In this document: piece after piece, positions 53,839 to 62,555 of the stretch
How the letters are laid out: every line of letters begins with the position of its first letter
Numbering within the stretch: the stretch's first letter is position 1
Source of the DNA: an uncultured Clostridia bacterium
GTDB taxonomy: Bacteria; Bacillota; Clostridia; Oscillospirales; Ruminococcaceae
Assembly: GCA_945873955.1 (NCBI GenBank)
Contig: CAMCFA010000001.1
Coordinates: 62,001-126,000, forward strand
Direction: 5' to 3'
DNA: 64,000 bases
The notes under the pieces: generated by a model
Seen by the model: the letters and a program-made list of their open reading frames with translations, nothing else
Databases searched by the model: none
Told to the model about the DNA's origin: nothing
Translations under genes and position numbers: made by a program

Positions 53839-55394
53839 ATCATTGGCGCAAACAGGCGCAGAATCGCGCGCCCCAGCCGACGGAAGATATTGATATGCAT
53901 ACAGTCGGAATAGGTGATCTCTTGGCAGACTTTTAGTGTTTCGAGGTAGTCCCGCTTGATGTCCGGGATACATTCGCACTTGTACATCCACGCGGCGCAC
54001 TCAAAGTGCAGATACAAGCTGCGGAAGTCTAGGTTTATAGTACCAACCACCGCCGCTTTATCGTCGGAAACGAAGTTCTTGGCGTGTATGAATCCGGGTG
54101 TGTACTCGTAGATCTTCACGCCGTACTTTACCAGCTTGCGGTAATGCGCCCTTGTGACCGCGTGTACGAACCACTTGTCCGGGATATGCGGGGTGATTAT
54201 GCGTACATCAACGCCGCTTTTTGCGGCAAGAACAAGCGCCGTCTGCATTTCGTTGTCTATTACAAGATAGGGCGTTGTGATATAAACATAGTCCTCTGCG
54301 CCGTTGATGATGTTGAGATACACGTTCTCGCCGACCGGCTCGTCGTCAAGCGGGCTGTCGGTAAACGGTACGACAACGCCCTCGCCTTTGCAGTCCTCGA
54401 TATCCTCTTTGCGGGGCATGTAGCGGCTGTATTCGTCCGGCTTGTGCTGGTTGAGGAAGTTCCACATGGACAGGAACATCATGGTGAAACTCCACACGCC
54501 CTCGCCCTTTAGCATTACAGCGCTGTCTTTCCAGTGACCGTACTTTTCGTACTCGTTGATGTATTCGTCAGCAAGGTTGATACCCCCGGTGAACGCCGTG
54601 TGACCGTCAATAACAAGGATCTTACGGTGGTCGCGGTTGTTCATCTTAGCCGACCATATCGGGCGGAAGGGGTTGAACACCTTGCATTTTATGCCCCTTT
54701 TCTCCATTTCCTCGTTATATTTGTAGGGGAGGGTCATAAGACAGCCGATATCGTCGTAGATCAGCCTTACGTCAACGCCCTGCTTTGCTTTTCTTTCAAG
54801 GATATCAAGGATAGTTCCCCACATTTTACCCTCGGCAATGATGAAGTATTCAAGGAAAATGAAACGTTCCGCTTTCTCCAGCTTCTCTATCATTGCGGCG
54901 AATTTCGCCTCGCCGATAGGGAAGTAGGTGGTCTTGGTGTTCGCGTACACAGGGTAGCCGCCGTAGGAGTAAAGGTATTTCGCCTGTTTTTCAGCCGGGG
55001 GATTATCCCGGTGCAGGGCTTGAAGAATATCCTCGTTCTGCGGCAGAAGCAGCCGCGCCTCGTCGTCGTATTGCATCATGCGCTTTCTAAGTCGGTCGCC
55101 GGAGTGGCTGTTTCCAAAGAAGATGTAGAACATCACGCCGAATATCGGGAATGCCAGTATCGCAAAAATCCACGCGATCTTGTAGCTGGGGTTGATGTCG
55201 GTGTTGTAGATGTAAAGCGACAATACAATGCCGACCCCCACAAACACGAAATAAGAATAGGTATACAGCGTCCCGAAAGTCAGGAATACCATGACCAGAT
55301 AGGTTATCTGGATAAGTATACCGATTATGCATACAACGGTGCGGTTAAATATCTTTTTAAGTATTTTTGTCAGTAAATGCATAGGATACTCCAT
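53835..55394 (-). CDS. cls: Cardiolipin synthase
   Basis: This 519-aa phospholipase-D-superfamily enzyme joins two phosphatidylglycerols. Two or three N-terminal membrane helices (about 15-90) are followed by two HKD domains: the first near NNRDHRKILVIDGHTAFTGG (about 248-267) and the second with the HxK motif FIHAKNFVSDDKAAVVGTINLD (about 435-456). It starts at 55394, or at the second Met at 55382. It is a single unit with its own promoter, convergent with the HAD gene. Confidence 0.94.
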   Translation of the reverse strand: MEYPMHLLTKILKKIFNRTVVCIIGILIQITYLVMVFLTFGTLYTYSYFVFVGVGIVLSLYIYNTDINPSYKIAWIFAILAFPIFGVMFYIFFGNSHSGDRLRKRMMQYDDEARLLLPQNEDILQALHRDNPPAEKQAKYLYSYGGYPVYANTKTTYFPIGEAKFAAMIEKLEKAERFIFLEYFIIAEGKMWGTILDILERKAKQGVDVRLIYDDIGCLMTLPYKYNEEMEKRGIKCKVFNPFRPIWSAKMNNRDHRKILVIDGHTAFTGGINLADEYINEYEKYGHWKDSAVMLKGEGVWSFTMMFLSMWNFLNQHKPDEYSRYMPRKEDIEDCKGEGVVVPFTDSPLDDEPVGENVYLNIINGAEDYVYITTPYLVIDNEMQTALVLAAKSGVDVRIITPHIPDKWFVHAVTRAHYRKLVKYGVKIYEYTPGFIHAKNFVSDDKAAVVGTINLDFRSLYLHFECAAWMYKCECIPDIKRDYLETLKVCQEITYSDCMHINIFRRLGRAILRLFAPMM

Positions 55395-55421
55395 AAAAAG
55401 CCAAAAAAAGGGTACTCATAT

Positions 55422-55450
55422 ATTGTATAAAAAATTGCAGATTTTGTCAA
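55422..55450 (-). promoter_or_regulatory. Promoter of cls
   Basis: Minus strand: TTGACA (55445-55450), 17-nt spacer, TACAAT (55422-55427). Confidence 0.75.
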
Positions 55451-55482
55451 CCCCTAATTTCTATTATTAGTAACATAAACAT

Positions 55483-55512
55483 AAAAATACGGCAGCTTTT
55501 AAGCCGCCGTAT
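55483..55512 (-). terminator. Terminator of the yabP-yabQ-divIC unit
   Basis: Minus strand: ATACGGCGGC pairs with GCTGCCGTAT (one mismatch) around TTAAAA, followed by TTTTA. Confidence 0.75.
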
Positions 55513-55524
55513 GAATTATTATTA

Positions 55525-55881
55525 TCAGTTCCCGCCGGAATCCGGGACAACATAGTATACTCGCTCGTCCGGGCGGGCGTAATCCAGCTTATCCCGCGCC
55601 ATGTCCTCAATATATTTGTCCATATCAGCGCCCTCTTCAAGATAGCGGCTGATCTCGTCGTTGGAGTCATTCACAGCCTCGGTCTGGGCTAAAAGCTCGT
55701 TGTACTGCTGCTCGTACTCGTTGATTTTTATATTTGAGGATACGATAGAGAACACAGCGTACCCAGCAAGCAGAACACCTGCTGCAAATGCTGCGATAGT
55801 GATTATAGCGCTGCGCTTTTTAGGCATTGTTGCCTCTCTTGACCTTAGCATAGATGACATTCCTTGATTCACTTCTTCCAT
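55525..55881 (-). CDS. divIC: Septum formation initiator DivIC/FtsB family
   Basis: This 118-aa bitopic division protein has a short cytoplasmic N-terminus, one membrane helix (about 25-48) and an external coiled coil (about 50-80). The family ending KYIEDMARDKLDYARPDERVYYVV is present. With FtsL and DivIB it links the divisome to septal wall synthesis. Position after yabP-yabQ is the same as in Bacillus, which supports the symbol. The start overlaps yabQ by about 60 nt; an ATG at 55827 (MPKKRS) could be the real start. Confidence 0.88.
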   Translation of the reverse strand: MEEVNQGMSSMLRSREATMPKKRSAIITIAAFAAGVLLAGYAVFSIVSSNIKINEYEQQYNELLAQTEAVNDSNDEISRYLEEGADMDKYIEDMARDKLDYARPDERVYYVVPDSGGN

Positions 55882-56371
55882 TATCTATATTACGATTTCT
55901 TTTATTATACACCAATTGTGGCTTATTTTGCAAGGGCTTGCGGAGCTTTTTGAGGGTGTTTTCCGAAATTTTGTGAATTCGCCCAAATAGCAGGGACAAC
56001 TTATGTGCAATTGCTCCAATCCATTTGCGAAGAACCTTGCCTATCGCACGGAAGAATGCCGCCAGAACCGACCTCACCGCATCGGCAACTGCGTTTTCCA
56101 GCCGATTTATCACCCTGCCCAGCGTTGTGATATAGGTGAACACTCCGGCGCCGAATCCAATAACAGTGTACCCTCTGATGTAGTTGCCCAGCACAAGTGA
56201 AAGCCGGGTAACAGCGCCTGCCGCCAGCAGGAAGAAAACAATATCACACACAAAGGTGACTGCCTTAAAAGGCAGCAGGATCCTAACGATACGCAGAGCC
56301 TCATAAACCAGTGCAAACAACAGACCCACTGCGAACGCCGCCATGAAGCAATCCGGAATTGAATATGCCAT
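55820..56371 (-). CDS. yabQ: Spore cortex biosynthesis protein YabQ
   Basis: This 183-aa membrane protein has three hydrophobic segments (about 8-30, 38-60, 66-85) followed by a basic C-terminal tail, as in YabQ. In Bacillus it is made under sigma-E, sits in the forespore outer membrane and is required for cortex synthesis. It lies between yabP and divIC in the conserved order and starts 11 nt after the yabP stop. Confidence 0.9.
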   Translation of the reverse strand: MAYSIPDCFMAAFAVGLLFALVYEALRIVRILLPFKAVTFVCDIVFFLLAAGAVTRLSLVLGNYIRGYTVIGFGAGVFTYITTLGRVINRLENAVADAVRSVLAAFFRAIGKVLRKWIGAIAHKLSLLFGRIHKISENTLKKLRKPLQNKPQLVYNKRNRNIDNGRSESRNVIYAKVKRGNNA

Positions 56372-56382
56372 GCCGCCACCCG

Positions 56383-56652
56383 CTATCTGAACATCTTGCT
56401 GAAAAGGTTGTCAGAGCTGTTGAAGCTGTTGTAAACCAGAGATTTTATCTTTCCAGACATGGAGAAATCCCCGGTTTCCGCTTCAAGAACGCTGACGTGA
56501 AGATCCTCGCCCTTGACGACCAACTCACCCATAACGGTGCTAAGCACGATTTTTGTCTCTGTGAAGCTGTCAATGTCCTTAACGCCGGAGATACGCAGCT
56601 CTCTGCGGTTTTCCATTATGATATTGTGCAGCTGTGCTGCCGGTTTCTGCAT
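56383..56652 (-). CDS. yabP: Sporulation protein YabP
   Basis: This 89-aa protein of the YabP/YqfC family has the pattern NRRELRISGVKDIDSFTETKIVLSTVMGELVVKGEDLHVSVLEAETGDFSMSG cut into its usual beta strands. YabP is a mother-cell sigma-E protein needed for sporulation. The site GGGAGGGG precedes the start. A sigma-E-like promoter may lie just upstream. Confidence 0.92.
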   Translation of the reverse strand: MQKPAAQLHNIIMENRRELRISGVKDIDSFTETKIVLSTVMGELVVKGEDLHVSVLEAETGDFSMSGKIKSLVYNSFNSSDNLFSKMFR

Positions 56653-56699
56653 AAATACCCCTCCCGAATCAGTTTGTACATTCTATTCGGACAGGGAAG

Positions 56700-56728
56700 T
56701 GGATATGCCAACCGAAACGCGATTATTG
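56700..56728 (-). promoter_or_regulatory. Possible sigma-E promoter of yabP-yabQ
   Basis: Minus strand: CAATAAT (56722-56728), 14-nt spacer, CATATCCA (56700-56707). The -35 fits well and the -10 only partly. It overlaps the end of hslR. Confidence 0.35.
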
Positions 56729-56965
56729 TACTACCTCATACAGCGCCGCGGCTTCTTCCTTCTTGGTGAACTCCTTAACGTCAAGCACGCGCACCTTCAG
56801 CGGTTTTGCGCCAATGCTGATCTCGATAATGTCCCCGGTTTTCACGTCGTAGGAGGCGCGGGCGACCTTACCATTCACTGTGACCTTTTCAGCGTCGCAG
56901 GCTTCGTTTGCAACAGTTCTGCGCTTGATAAGCCGCGATACTTTCAGATATTTATCTAATCTCAT
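56723..56965 (-). CDS. hslR: S4-domain RNA-binding protein (YabO/Hsp15 family)
   Basis: This 80-aa protein is almost all S4 domain (MRLDKYLKVSRLIKRRTVANEACDAEKVTVNGKVA). Relatives bind stalled 50S subunits that carry peptidyl-tRNA (RqcP/YabO in Bacillus, part of ribosome quality control with alanine tailing). Position beside yabP and mazG equals that of yabO in Bacillus, so RqcP is the likely function. Confidence 0.93.
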   Translation of the reverse strand: MRLDKYLKVSRLIKRRTVANEACDAEKVTVNGKVARASYDVKTGDIIEISIGAKPLKVRVLDVKEFTKKEEAAALYEVVQ

Positions 56966-56979
56966 AATATCCTCTTTCT

Positions 56980-57016
56980 AAAAAGCAATAGCGGCAGGCA
57001 ATCAACGCCCGCCGCT
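56980..57016 (-). terminator. Terminator of hup
   Basis: Minus strand: AGCGGCGGGC pairs with GCCTGCCGCT (one mismatch), then ATTGCTTTTT. Some read-through must reach hslR unless it has its own promoter. Confidence 0.7.
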
Positions 57017-57066
57017 GTCTGTCTTGATTAAACAAAACGCTGACCAGAATCAGCCGAAAGCAGAAA

Positions 57067-57342
57067 TTACTTGCTTACAGCGTCCTTGAGAGCTCTGCCT
57101 GCCTTGAATGCAGGAACCTTTGTAGCAGCGATCTCGATCTTTTCCTTGGATCTGGGGTTGATACCAGTTCTTGCAGCGCGCTCACGAACCTCGAATGTAC
57201 CGAAGCCTACAAGCTGAATGGACTCGCCCTTGGAAAGGGTGTCGGTTACGGTGTCGATAAATGCTGCGAGAGCCTTCTCAGAATCCTTCTTGGTAAGACC
57301 GGACTTTTCAGCAATAGCTGTTACTAATTCTGCCTTTGTCAT
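57067..57342 (-). CDS. hup: HU-type DNA-binding protein
   Basis: This 91-aa histone-like protein bends and compacts DNA. The sequence MTKAELVTAIAEKSGLTKKDSEKALAAF, GFGTFEVRERAARTGINPRS (the DNA-binding arm) and KVPAFKAGRALKDAV is typical. The ATG at 57342 is chosen for its GGAGG 10 nt upstream and the normal length. Codon use is highly biased, in keeping with strong expression. Insertion of hup between mazG and hslR is a common clostridial variant. Confidence 0.96.
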   Translation of the reverse strand: MTKAELVTAIAEKSGLTKKDSEKALAAFIDTVTDTLSKGESIQLVGFGTFEVRERAARTGINPRSKEKIEIAATKVPAFKAGRALKDAVSK

Positions 57343-57380
57343 GTTGATAAAACCTCCAAAATTATTATATAATCTAACGG

Positions 57381-58175
57381 TCACTGACCGCTGAATACCT
57401 GTTTCATAAACTCACGAAGCTCGTCTTCGGAAAGCTCGTCCAGTTTTTTTGACCGCTCCTGCGCCAATTTTTCAAGGCGGCTGAAATTCATTATAAACTG
57501 ATTTGTGGAATATGTCAAGGCTTTTTCGCCGTCAACCTTCAAAATTCTGTCCAAATTACAAAAATCCAACAGCAAATCGCCTAATGTCTGTTGATTTTGC
57601 GAATTGACGGAATAGCCCGAACGCTCCAATTCATCAAGTTTGGCGCGTATTTTTCCGACGTATTCTGCAGCGTCGTTCACAGGAAGCCCGGCTCTGGCAG
57701 CACGCTTGCAGACCTTTTCGCCTCTGAGCAGGGCGGGGAAGGTCTTTGGCACGCTTTCCAGTGTGTCGGTGAAGTTATCCTGGTGCTTGGACTCACGCTT
57801 GAGGGCGTCCCAGTTTTTCAGCACCTCGTCGCTGTCGGATACTTTGATCTCGCCGAAAACATGAGGGTGGCGGTATATCAGCTTCTGGCAGATATCATTG
57901 CACACATCGTCGAAATCGAACGTCCCGTTTTCGCGTTCGATCTGCGCATGGAATACTATCTGGAGCAGAAGGTCGCCAAGCTCTTCACGAAGCATTTCCG
58001 GGCTGTTGCTGTCGATACCCTCGCATACCTCGTAAGTCTCCTCAATAAGATCGGTGCGGATAGACTCATGGGTCTGGACTTTGTCCCACGGACAGCCGTT
58101 TTCTGACCGGAGAATTTCAATAATTCTCTTTAGATCGTCAATTGAATACTTGTCCTTGAAATCAAAATCTACCAT
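57381..58175 (-). CDS. mazG: Nucleoside triphosphate pyrophosphohydrolase MazG
   Basis: This 264-aa enzyme hydrolyses (d)NTPs to monophosphates and pyrophosphate and cleans damaged nucleotides. It has tandem MazG domains: the N-terminal one has the metal motif EELGDLLLQIVFHAQIE (EExxD, about 65-81) and CPWDKVQTHESIR (33-45). The C-terminal one has a degenerate counterpart at LGDLLLDFCNL. The position matches the 3' half of yabN in Bacillus. It is truncated neither side. Confidence 0.93.
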   Translation of the reverse strand: MVDFDFKDKYSIDDLKRIIEILRSENGCPWDKVQTHESIRTDLIEETYEVCEGIDSNSPEMLREELGDLLLQIVFHAQIERENGTFDFDDVCNDICQKLIYRHPHVFGEIKVSDSDEVLKNWDALKRESKHQDNFTDTLESVPKTFPALLRGEKVCKRAARAGLPVNDAAEYVGKIRAKLDELERSGYSVNSQNQQTLGDLLLDFCNLDRILKVDGEKALTYSTNQFIMNFSRLEKLAQERSKKLDELSEDELREFMKQVFSGQ

Positions 58176-58279
58176 AAACTCACCAGTTTTGAATAAAAGA
58201 TTTTCGGACGGCAGGTCGGAAAACCGCTGTCAGCCCGAGCGCCTTTCAGGGGCGATACCTTTTATATATTACCCTATTT

Positions 58280-59992
58280 TTACGGATTTTTCAAGTGTTT
58301 TTGTGAATTTTTTTTGGCATAATCTATTAATTGTCGCTTTTTACGAAAATCAAACCCGATAATTAGTAATAATCCATAAACAATTGCGCCGCAAATCACT
58401 GAAATTATAACACAAAACGGCGATCCAGAGCCTTTCAGCAGCACCCTGTGAACGCACAACGCAGTCGCCCCGCAGGCTAAAGAACCCACAAGCGGGGTTT
58501 TCACGCAGTGGAAAATCCGTATTTCCGGTGAGAGGTGCTTTTTTAGCAGAGCCACTCCTGCAACAGCCATGAGCATATATCCCAGCGCGGTGGAAATCGC
58601 GGCGCCGGAAATGTTGAGCTGCGGGATAGACATAAGGAGCGGATTAAGCCCCGTTTTAACAGCGACAGACCCGCACATGAGCAGCAGCGGGATATACGCC
58701 TTTCCAACAGCCTGAAACACCCCGAATAGCGCCGAAGCGATTATCATGAACATTCCCCCGATACAGAGGATAACAAAGGATCGTGCGCATACGCTGACCT
58801 CCGCCGCGCGGCTGCTGTAAAGCATTGAAAGAAGCGGCTGTCCGAGGACTGCTGCCCCCACGCAGGCAGGGAAGCCTATTGTCGCCGCCGCTCTGAACAG
58901 GGTACAGCAGCCCACCGCGGCGGCGTGGATATCCTTACGCTCCCACGCTGCGGCGATCTCCGGGATCGCAGTTTTTTCGGTCATTCCCGCAAAGGAGGGT
59001 ATCAGCATGAACATTGTCATGGCTATTCCGGTGTAGCTTCCGTACATAAAGTTCGCAAGACCGTCCAGCCCGCCGCAGGACGAGAGTATTCCGCCGAATT
59101 CCCGCAGGAAGTAGTCGCTGTTCGCAAGCGCGGAGCTTTTCAGCGTTCTTGTTACGGTGAGCAGGTCCACAAAGGAAACGCAGTTCATTACCAGCGCGGA
59201 AGCCGCCACCGGGACGATCTCTTTCAATAGGCGAACTGCAATTTTCCGCATACGCTCCGGGGGAACGCTGTCATGCACGGCTGATGTGCGGGATCTCCTG
59301 TCGGATATCAGCAGAGAGATAAGCCCGCACAGTTCGCTTATTGACACTGCAAGTATCGCCCCCGCCGCGGCGTAGGGAAGTGCGGCGGAGTAAGCCTCTT
59401 CGTAGCTGGCATAATCTTTGCCGAACACGTCAAGCCCGTTTTCAAAGCGGTATTTTACCCAGAATATAACGCCGTATGCGAACGCAAGCCCGAAAATCGC
59501 CCGCGACACTGCCTCCGCCACCGAAGCCGCTGCCGAGGGCATTACGTCGGACATGCCCTCATGGTAACCGCGAATCACAGAGGCAATGCAGCACAGCATG
59601 ACCGCCGGGGAGATAGCAATAACTGCAAGGGTGCTTTCCGGCGAGCAGGCTACATGTTCCGCAAAAAACGACGAAAACAGCGCCACGATCAGCGTCCCGG
59701 CAAGACCGAATAAGGAGAACAGAAGCATTGCGGTTCGTCGGGTCTTTAAGGCGTTTTCCGGACGGCTCGCGGCTATATTCTGCGCCGTGATTCTCATCAT
59801 TACTGTGGGGATACCGGCGGCGGTCACTGCAAATACCGGTGAATACAGCCCGTAGGCGGTGGAAAAATAGCCCATTCCCGTGCCGCCGAGGACGTTTGCA
59901 AGCGGTATTTTGAACAATGCTCCCACGATTTTGGTTATAGTCATGGAAGCGAACAGGATCGCGGTGTTTTTAAGATATTTATTGCTGTTCAT
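58280..59992 (-). CDS. MurJ/SpoVB-family polysaccharide flippase (YabM-like)
   Basis: This 570-aa protein is of the MVF/polysaccharide transporter superfamily with about 14 hydrophobic helices. It starts NTAILFASMTITKIVGALFKIPLANVLGGTGMGYFSTAYGLY, typical of the SpoVB/YabM group. Such proteins flip lipid-linked wall or cortex precursors across membranes. Synteny with mazG, hslR, yabP, yabQ and divIC matches yabM of Bacillus. SpoVB proper, needed for the spore cortex, is close in sequence, so the exact member is uncertain. The gap to mazG (58176-58279) shows only short GC hairpins. Confidence 0.88.
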   Translation of the reverse strand: MNSNKYLKNTAILFASMTITKIVGALFKIPLANVLGGTGMGYFSTAYGLYSPVFAVTAAGIPTVMMRITAQNIAASRPENALKTRRTAMLLFSLFGLAGTLIVALFSSFFAEHVACSPESTLAVIAISPAVMLCCIASVIRGYHEGMSDVMPSAAASVAEAVSRAIFGLAFAYGVIFWVKYRFENGLDVFGKDYASYEEAYSAALPYAAAGAILAVSISELCGLISLLISDRRSRTSAVHDSVPPERMRKIAVRLLKEIVPVAASALVMNCVSFVDLLTVTRTLKSSALANSDYFLREFGGILSSCGGLDGLANFMYGSYTGIAMTMFMLIPSFAGMTEKTAIPEIAAAWERKDIHAAAVGCCTLFRAAATIGFPACVGAAVLGQPLLSMLYSSRAAEVSVCARSFVILCIGGMFMIIASALFGVFQAVGKAYIPLLLMCGSVAVKTGLNPLLMSIPQLNISGAAISTALGYMLMAVAGVALLKKHLSPEIRIFHCVKTPLVGSLACGATALCVHRVLLKGSGSPFCVIISVICGAIVYGLLLIIGFDFRKKRQLIDYAKKNSQKHLKNP

Positions 59993-60071
59993 GTTTATCC
60001 CTTTCTTTGCGCTGATACGGACAGGTCTTGGTAAATTCTATTTGCGCGGCGGCGGGATTATTACAGCATGA

Positions 60072-60151
60072 CCGGATTTGTAACCAAAATCCGGCGGGAT
60101 ACATAGAATTAAACAGCGAAAGCTTCGCCTGCTGTGCCGTGCGGCGCAGCA
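60072..60151 (+). promoter_or_regulatory. cotJ upstream region: sigma-E-like promoter and two hairpins
   Basis: CATAGAAT (60102-60109) fits a sigma-E -10 at seven of eight positions. TAACCAA 14 nt upstream (60081-60087) is a partial -35. The perfect inverted repeat CCGGATTT/AAATCCGG (60072-60079/60087-60094) surrounds the -35. A second hairpin, TGCTGTGCC/GGCGCAGCA (60130-60151), lies in the leader. Confidence 0.4.
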
Positions 60152-60174
60152 ATAACCAGAAAGGGGGACTTTAT

Positions 60175-60348
60175 ATGAACAGCGGAAACGCTATGGATAT
60201 GCTTAAAAAGCCGGGATATGCATATGTTCCGGTACAGCGCATGGAAAAGGTCTATTCGCCGAACAAGGCGCTAAAGGCTGGGACTATCTTCCCGGAGCTG
60301 AACATCACTATCGACGAGTACGAGAGGGGGCTTTACAATGGCAAATAA
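60175..60348 (+). CDS. cotJA: Spore coat protein CotJA
   Basis: This 57-aa coat-associated protein has the family block YVPVQRMEKVYSPNKALKAGTIFPEL. In Bacillus the cotJABC operon is made in the mother cell under sigma-E and its products enter the inner coat. The ATG at 60175 follows AAGGGGG. Its end overlaps cotJB by 11 nt. Confidence 0.93.
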   Translation: MNSGNAMDMLKKPGYAYVPVQRMEKVYSPNKALKAGTIFPELNITIDEYERGLYNGK

Positions 60349-60676
60349 TAATATGATGTACCGCCGTCCAATGCCGCCGCAGCGACCCGAACGGCAGGCT
60401 ATGCCCTCCCAGCCGGGGAACAACGGAATGAGCTGCGAGGAGCTTCTCCGCGCCGTAGCGGAAGCGGACTTCTTTGCTACGGATCTGAAGCTGTACCTAG
60501 ACACTCACCCGGACGACACGCGGGCTATCGAGATGTTCGTGGAGGCATGCCGTCAGTACAAGGCGTGCAAGGCTGCTTTTGAGGAGTGCTGCTATCCTCT
60601 TACCGCATGCAGCGCCGGTCAGGACGGCTGTTGGGATTGGCTTGACGGCTCATGGGCGCCGTTTAGCTGCAACTGA
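60338..60676 (+). CDS. cotJB: Spore coat protein CotJB
   Basis: This 112-aa protein starts with a Met/Pro/Arg-rich segment (1-30). The CotJB domain follows: EELLRAVAEADFFATDLKLYLDTHPDDTRAIEMF and a cysteine-rich end with WDWLDGSWAPF. Its length is a little above that of the family because of the N-terminal segment. It is part of the cotJ operon, 15 bp ahead of the cotJC fragment. Confidence 0.94.
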   Translation: MANNNMMYRRPMPPQRPERQAMPSQPGNNGMSCEELLRAVAEADFFATDLKLYLDTHPDDTRAIEMFVEACRQYKACKAAFEECCYPLTACSAGQDGCWDWLDGSWAPFSCN

Positions 60677-60691
60677 AAGGGGTGAATTGGT

Positions 60692-60910
60692 ATGTTTATC
60701 TACGAAAAGAGGACGCAGATCCCGGTCTGCATAAGAAACCGCAATCCCAGACTGGCGGGGATAATACTTTCCCAGTACGGCGGTCCAGACGGGGAACTTA
60801 CCGCTTCGCTGCGTTACCTTTCCCAGCGGTTCTCCATGCCGGACAATATGGGCAAGGCTTTGCTCACCGACATAGGCACTGAGGAATACGCACATAGATG
60901 TTATCAATAG
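60692..60910 (+). pseudogene. cotJC: cotJC 5' fragment, interrupted by an integrative element
   Basis: CotJC is a manganese-catalase-fold coat protein of about 190 aa. Here residues 1-68 match the family (MFIYEK, ILSQYGGPDGELTASLRYLSQRFSMP, LLTDIGTEEYAH), then four unrelated residues and a stop follow. The break falls right after His68 (codon 60893-60895) in the GTEE-AH metal-ligand motif, so three quarters of the four-helix bundle is missing. The frame is otherwise clean, with no decay. The rest of the gene should lie at the far end of the element, beyond this window. If the element is excised in the mother cell the gene would be restored; otherwise CotJC is lost. Confidence 0.85.
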
Positions 60911-60912
60911 AA

Positions 60913-60949
60913 TACACCGCCTGCAAGCAGCAGGCGGTGTAATTTTTTT
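60913..60949. terminator. Terminator between the cotJC fragment and the recombinase
   Basis: TACACCGCCTGC (60913-60924) pairs perfectly with GCAGGCGGTGTA (60930-60941) around AAGCA, followed by TTTTTTT on the plus strand. It ends cotJ transcription and belongs to the element, not to cotJC. Confidence 0.85.
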
Positions 60950-62534
60950 ACGGAAGCGGAAGAATTTTAGGCAAAATAGTTATCTCGAAGTTGTCAAGCG
61001 AATCCGTTTTCTTGCGAGCGCGTTTCGTTTTCAGATAAACGACTTTTTCGAGAACTTCTTTCAGCATTTTGTTTTTCGCCGCCGCGTCCGGGAGTTTTGA
61101 GTACGTTTCAAGAAGATGTTCCACTTTCGGGATAACGTTAATCACATTTTCCTCTTTCGCGATTTCCACTCCGATTTGAGTATGCAGACGCTCTATGCTC
61201 TCTCTTGTCTGATTTATCCTTTCGGACACGGAGCGGGAACGTTCAAGGAAAGTATCGGTATTGTAAATTCCTTGTTCCAGCAGGTCGTGAGTCTTGGAAA
61301 GCTGCTTGTATAGCGTATCAAGTTCCGCCTCCTGCTTGGAAAGGGCTTTTTTCAGCACTTCCGATTGCTTTATGGTTGGGGAGAAGCCCTTACTCTCCCA
61401 TTCCAATTTATAGCCGTCCAGCCAGTCGCGCAGAGCAGAAAGCACACGTTCCTCGACGAGCCGGAGGTCGGAGCTTACATTTGTGCAATTTGGACGCGGG
61501 CAGAGCAATGTATCGGGATAACCCGATTGATACGGGCGACGAACCATGCTCTTGCCGCACACGCCGCAATATACAAGCCCCGCCAAAGGGTTGCAAATGC
61601 TTTTTTCGCCCGGAACAGGGCGCGTAGGATTTTTTGAAAGAAGTTCCTGCACTCGGTCGAAAACATCTTTATCGATTATGGCAGGGTGTAAGCCTTTGCA
61701 AACGATACATTCTTGACTGCGTGGACGGGACTTCTTGACTTTGCCGTCCACCATTTTCTTGACCTGTTGCCGCCAGTTCCAGCGAACCATACCAATATAG
61801 ACAGGATTTTTTAAAATGTCGCGGACGCTCGGAAGCGACCACTCGTCGCCTTTTCGAGGAGCGGATTTCATTTCATTGAGCTTTTGTGCGATAAGCCCGC
61901 AGCCGAGTCTGCGTGTAGTGCCGTCCTCCTGCGGTACGCCGTTCGCATACCACTCAAAAATCAAACGAACGACCTCTGCCTCGCTCGGAACAGGCTCAAG
62001 AGTGAAGCCCTTATCGCCTTTTATTTTTACGCGGCTGTAACCGAAAGGAGGAATATTGCCAACAAACTTCCCCTCTTTGACGGAGGCAATACGCCCGCGC
62101 TGTAAGCGGCGGTTTATCGTCATATACTCGCGGCGGGACATAAAAAGCCCGAACTCAAAGTATTCCTCGTCAAATTCATTTCCGGGGTTGTACGTCTTGG
62201 AGGGAGTGATAATCAAAGTACCGCTGAATTTGAATGTTTGGGCGACGATACCCTGGTCTGTTGTATCACCGCGAGCCAGACGCTCAACCTCCATAACGAG
62301 AACGCCAGCCCATATCCCTTGTTCCACTTCCGACAGAAGATGTTGCATAACAGGACGGGCAGCAAGGGACTCGCCCGAAACAATCTCTTTGTAAATCTCG
62401 GTTACATTTAACTGCTGACGCTTGGCGAGCTCCAGCAAGGTCCTCTCATGGCGGGCAAGAGTTTCTCCCTCTCCCCGCGCTTCTGCTTCCGCGTCAGCAC
62501 GGGATTTTCGCAGATACAAACAGTATTGTTGCAT
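60948..62534 (-). CDS. Large serine recombinase (integrase/excisionase)
   Basis: This 528-aa site-specific recombinase has a resolvase catalytic domain (about 1-150) with nucleophile Ser11 in YLRKSRAD and the arginines of LVMEVERLARGD. A Recombinase domain (about 165-265, GNIPPFGYSR) follows. A zinc ribbon (about 320-350, YCGVCGKSM and CPRPNC) and a coiled coil (about 390-470) follow, as in phage and ICE integrases. The start at 62534 is chosen for GGAGG 6 nt upstream. Its stop lies 37 bp from the broken cotJC, the usual place for the enzyme that made the insertion. Excision normally needs a directionality factor, and none is recognised in view. Confidence 0.94.
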   Translation of the reverse strand: MQQYCLYLRKSRADAEAEARGEGETLARHERTLLELAKRQQLNVTEIYKEIVSGESLAARPVMQHLLSEVEQGIWAGVLVMEVERLARGDTTDQGIVAQTFKFSGTLIITPSKTYNPGNEFDEEYFEFGLFMSRREYMTINRRLQRGRIASVKEGKFVGNIPPFGYSRVKIKGDKGFTLEPVPSEAEVVRLIFEWYANGVPQEDGTTRRLGCGLIAQKLNEMKSAPRKGDEWSLPSVRDILKNPVYIGMVRWNWRQQVKKMVDGKVKKSRPRSQECIVCKGLHPAIIDKDVFDRVQELLSKNPTRPVPGEKSICNPLAGLVYCGVCGKSMVRRPYQSGYPDTLLCPRPNCTNVSSDLRLVEERVLSALRDWLDGYKLEWESKGFSPTIKQSEVLKKALSKQEAELDTLYKQLSKTHDLLEQGIYNTDTFLERSRSVSERINQTRESIERLHTQIGVEIAKEENVINVIPKVEHLLETYSKLPDAAAKNKMLKEVLEKVVYLKTKRARKKTDSLDNFEITILPKILPLP

Positions 62535-62555
62535 AAAGACCTCCAACACAAACAA

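Noticed and set aside
60028-60174. N-terminal extension of CotJA
   Set aside because: No ribosome site at the upstream ATG. The family starts at 60175, which follows AAGGGGG.
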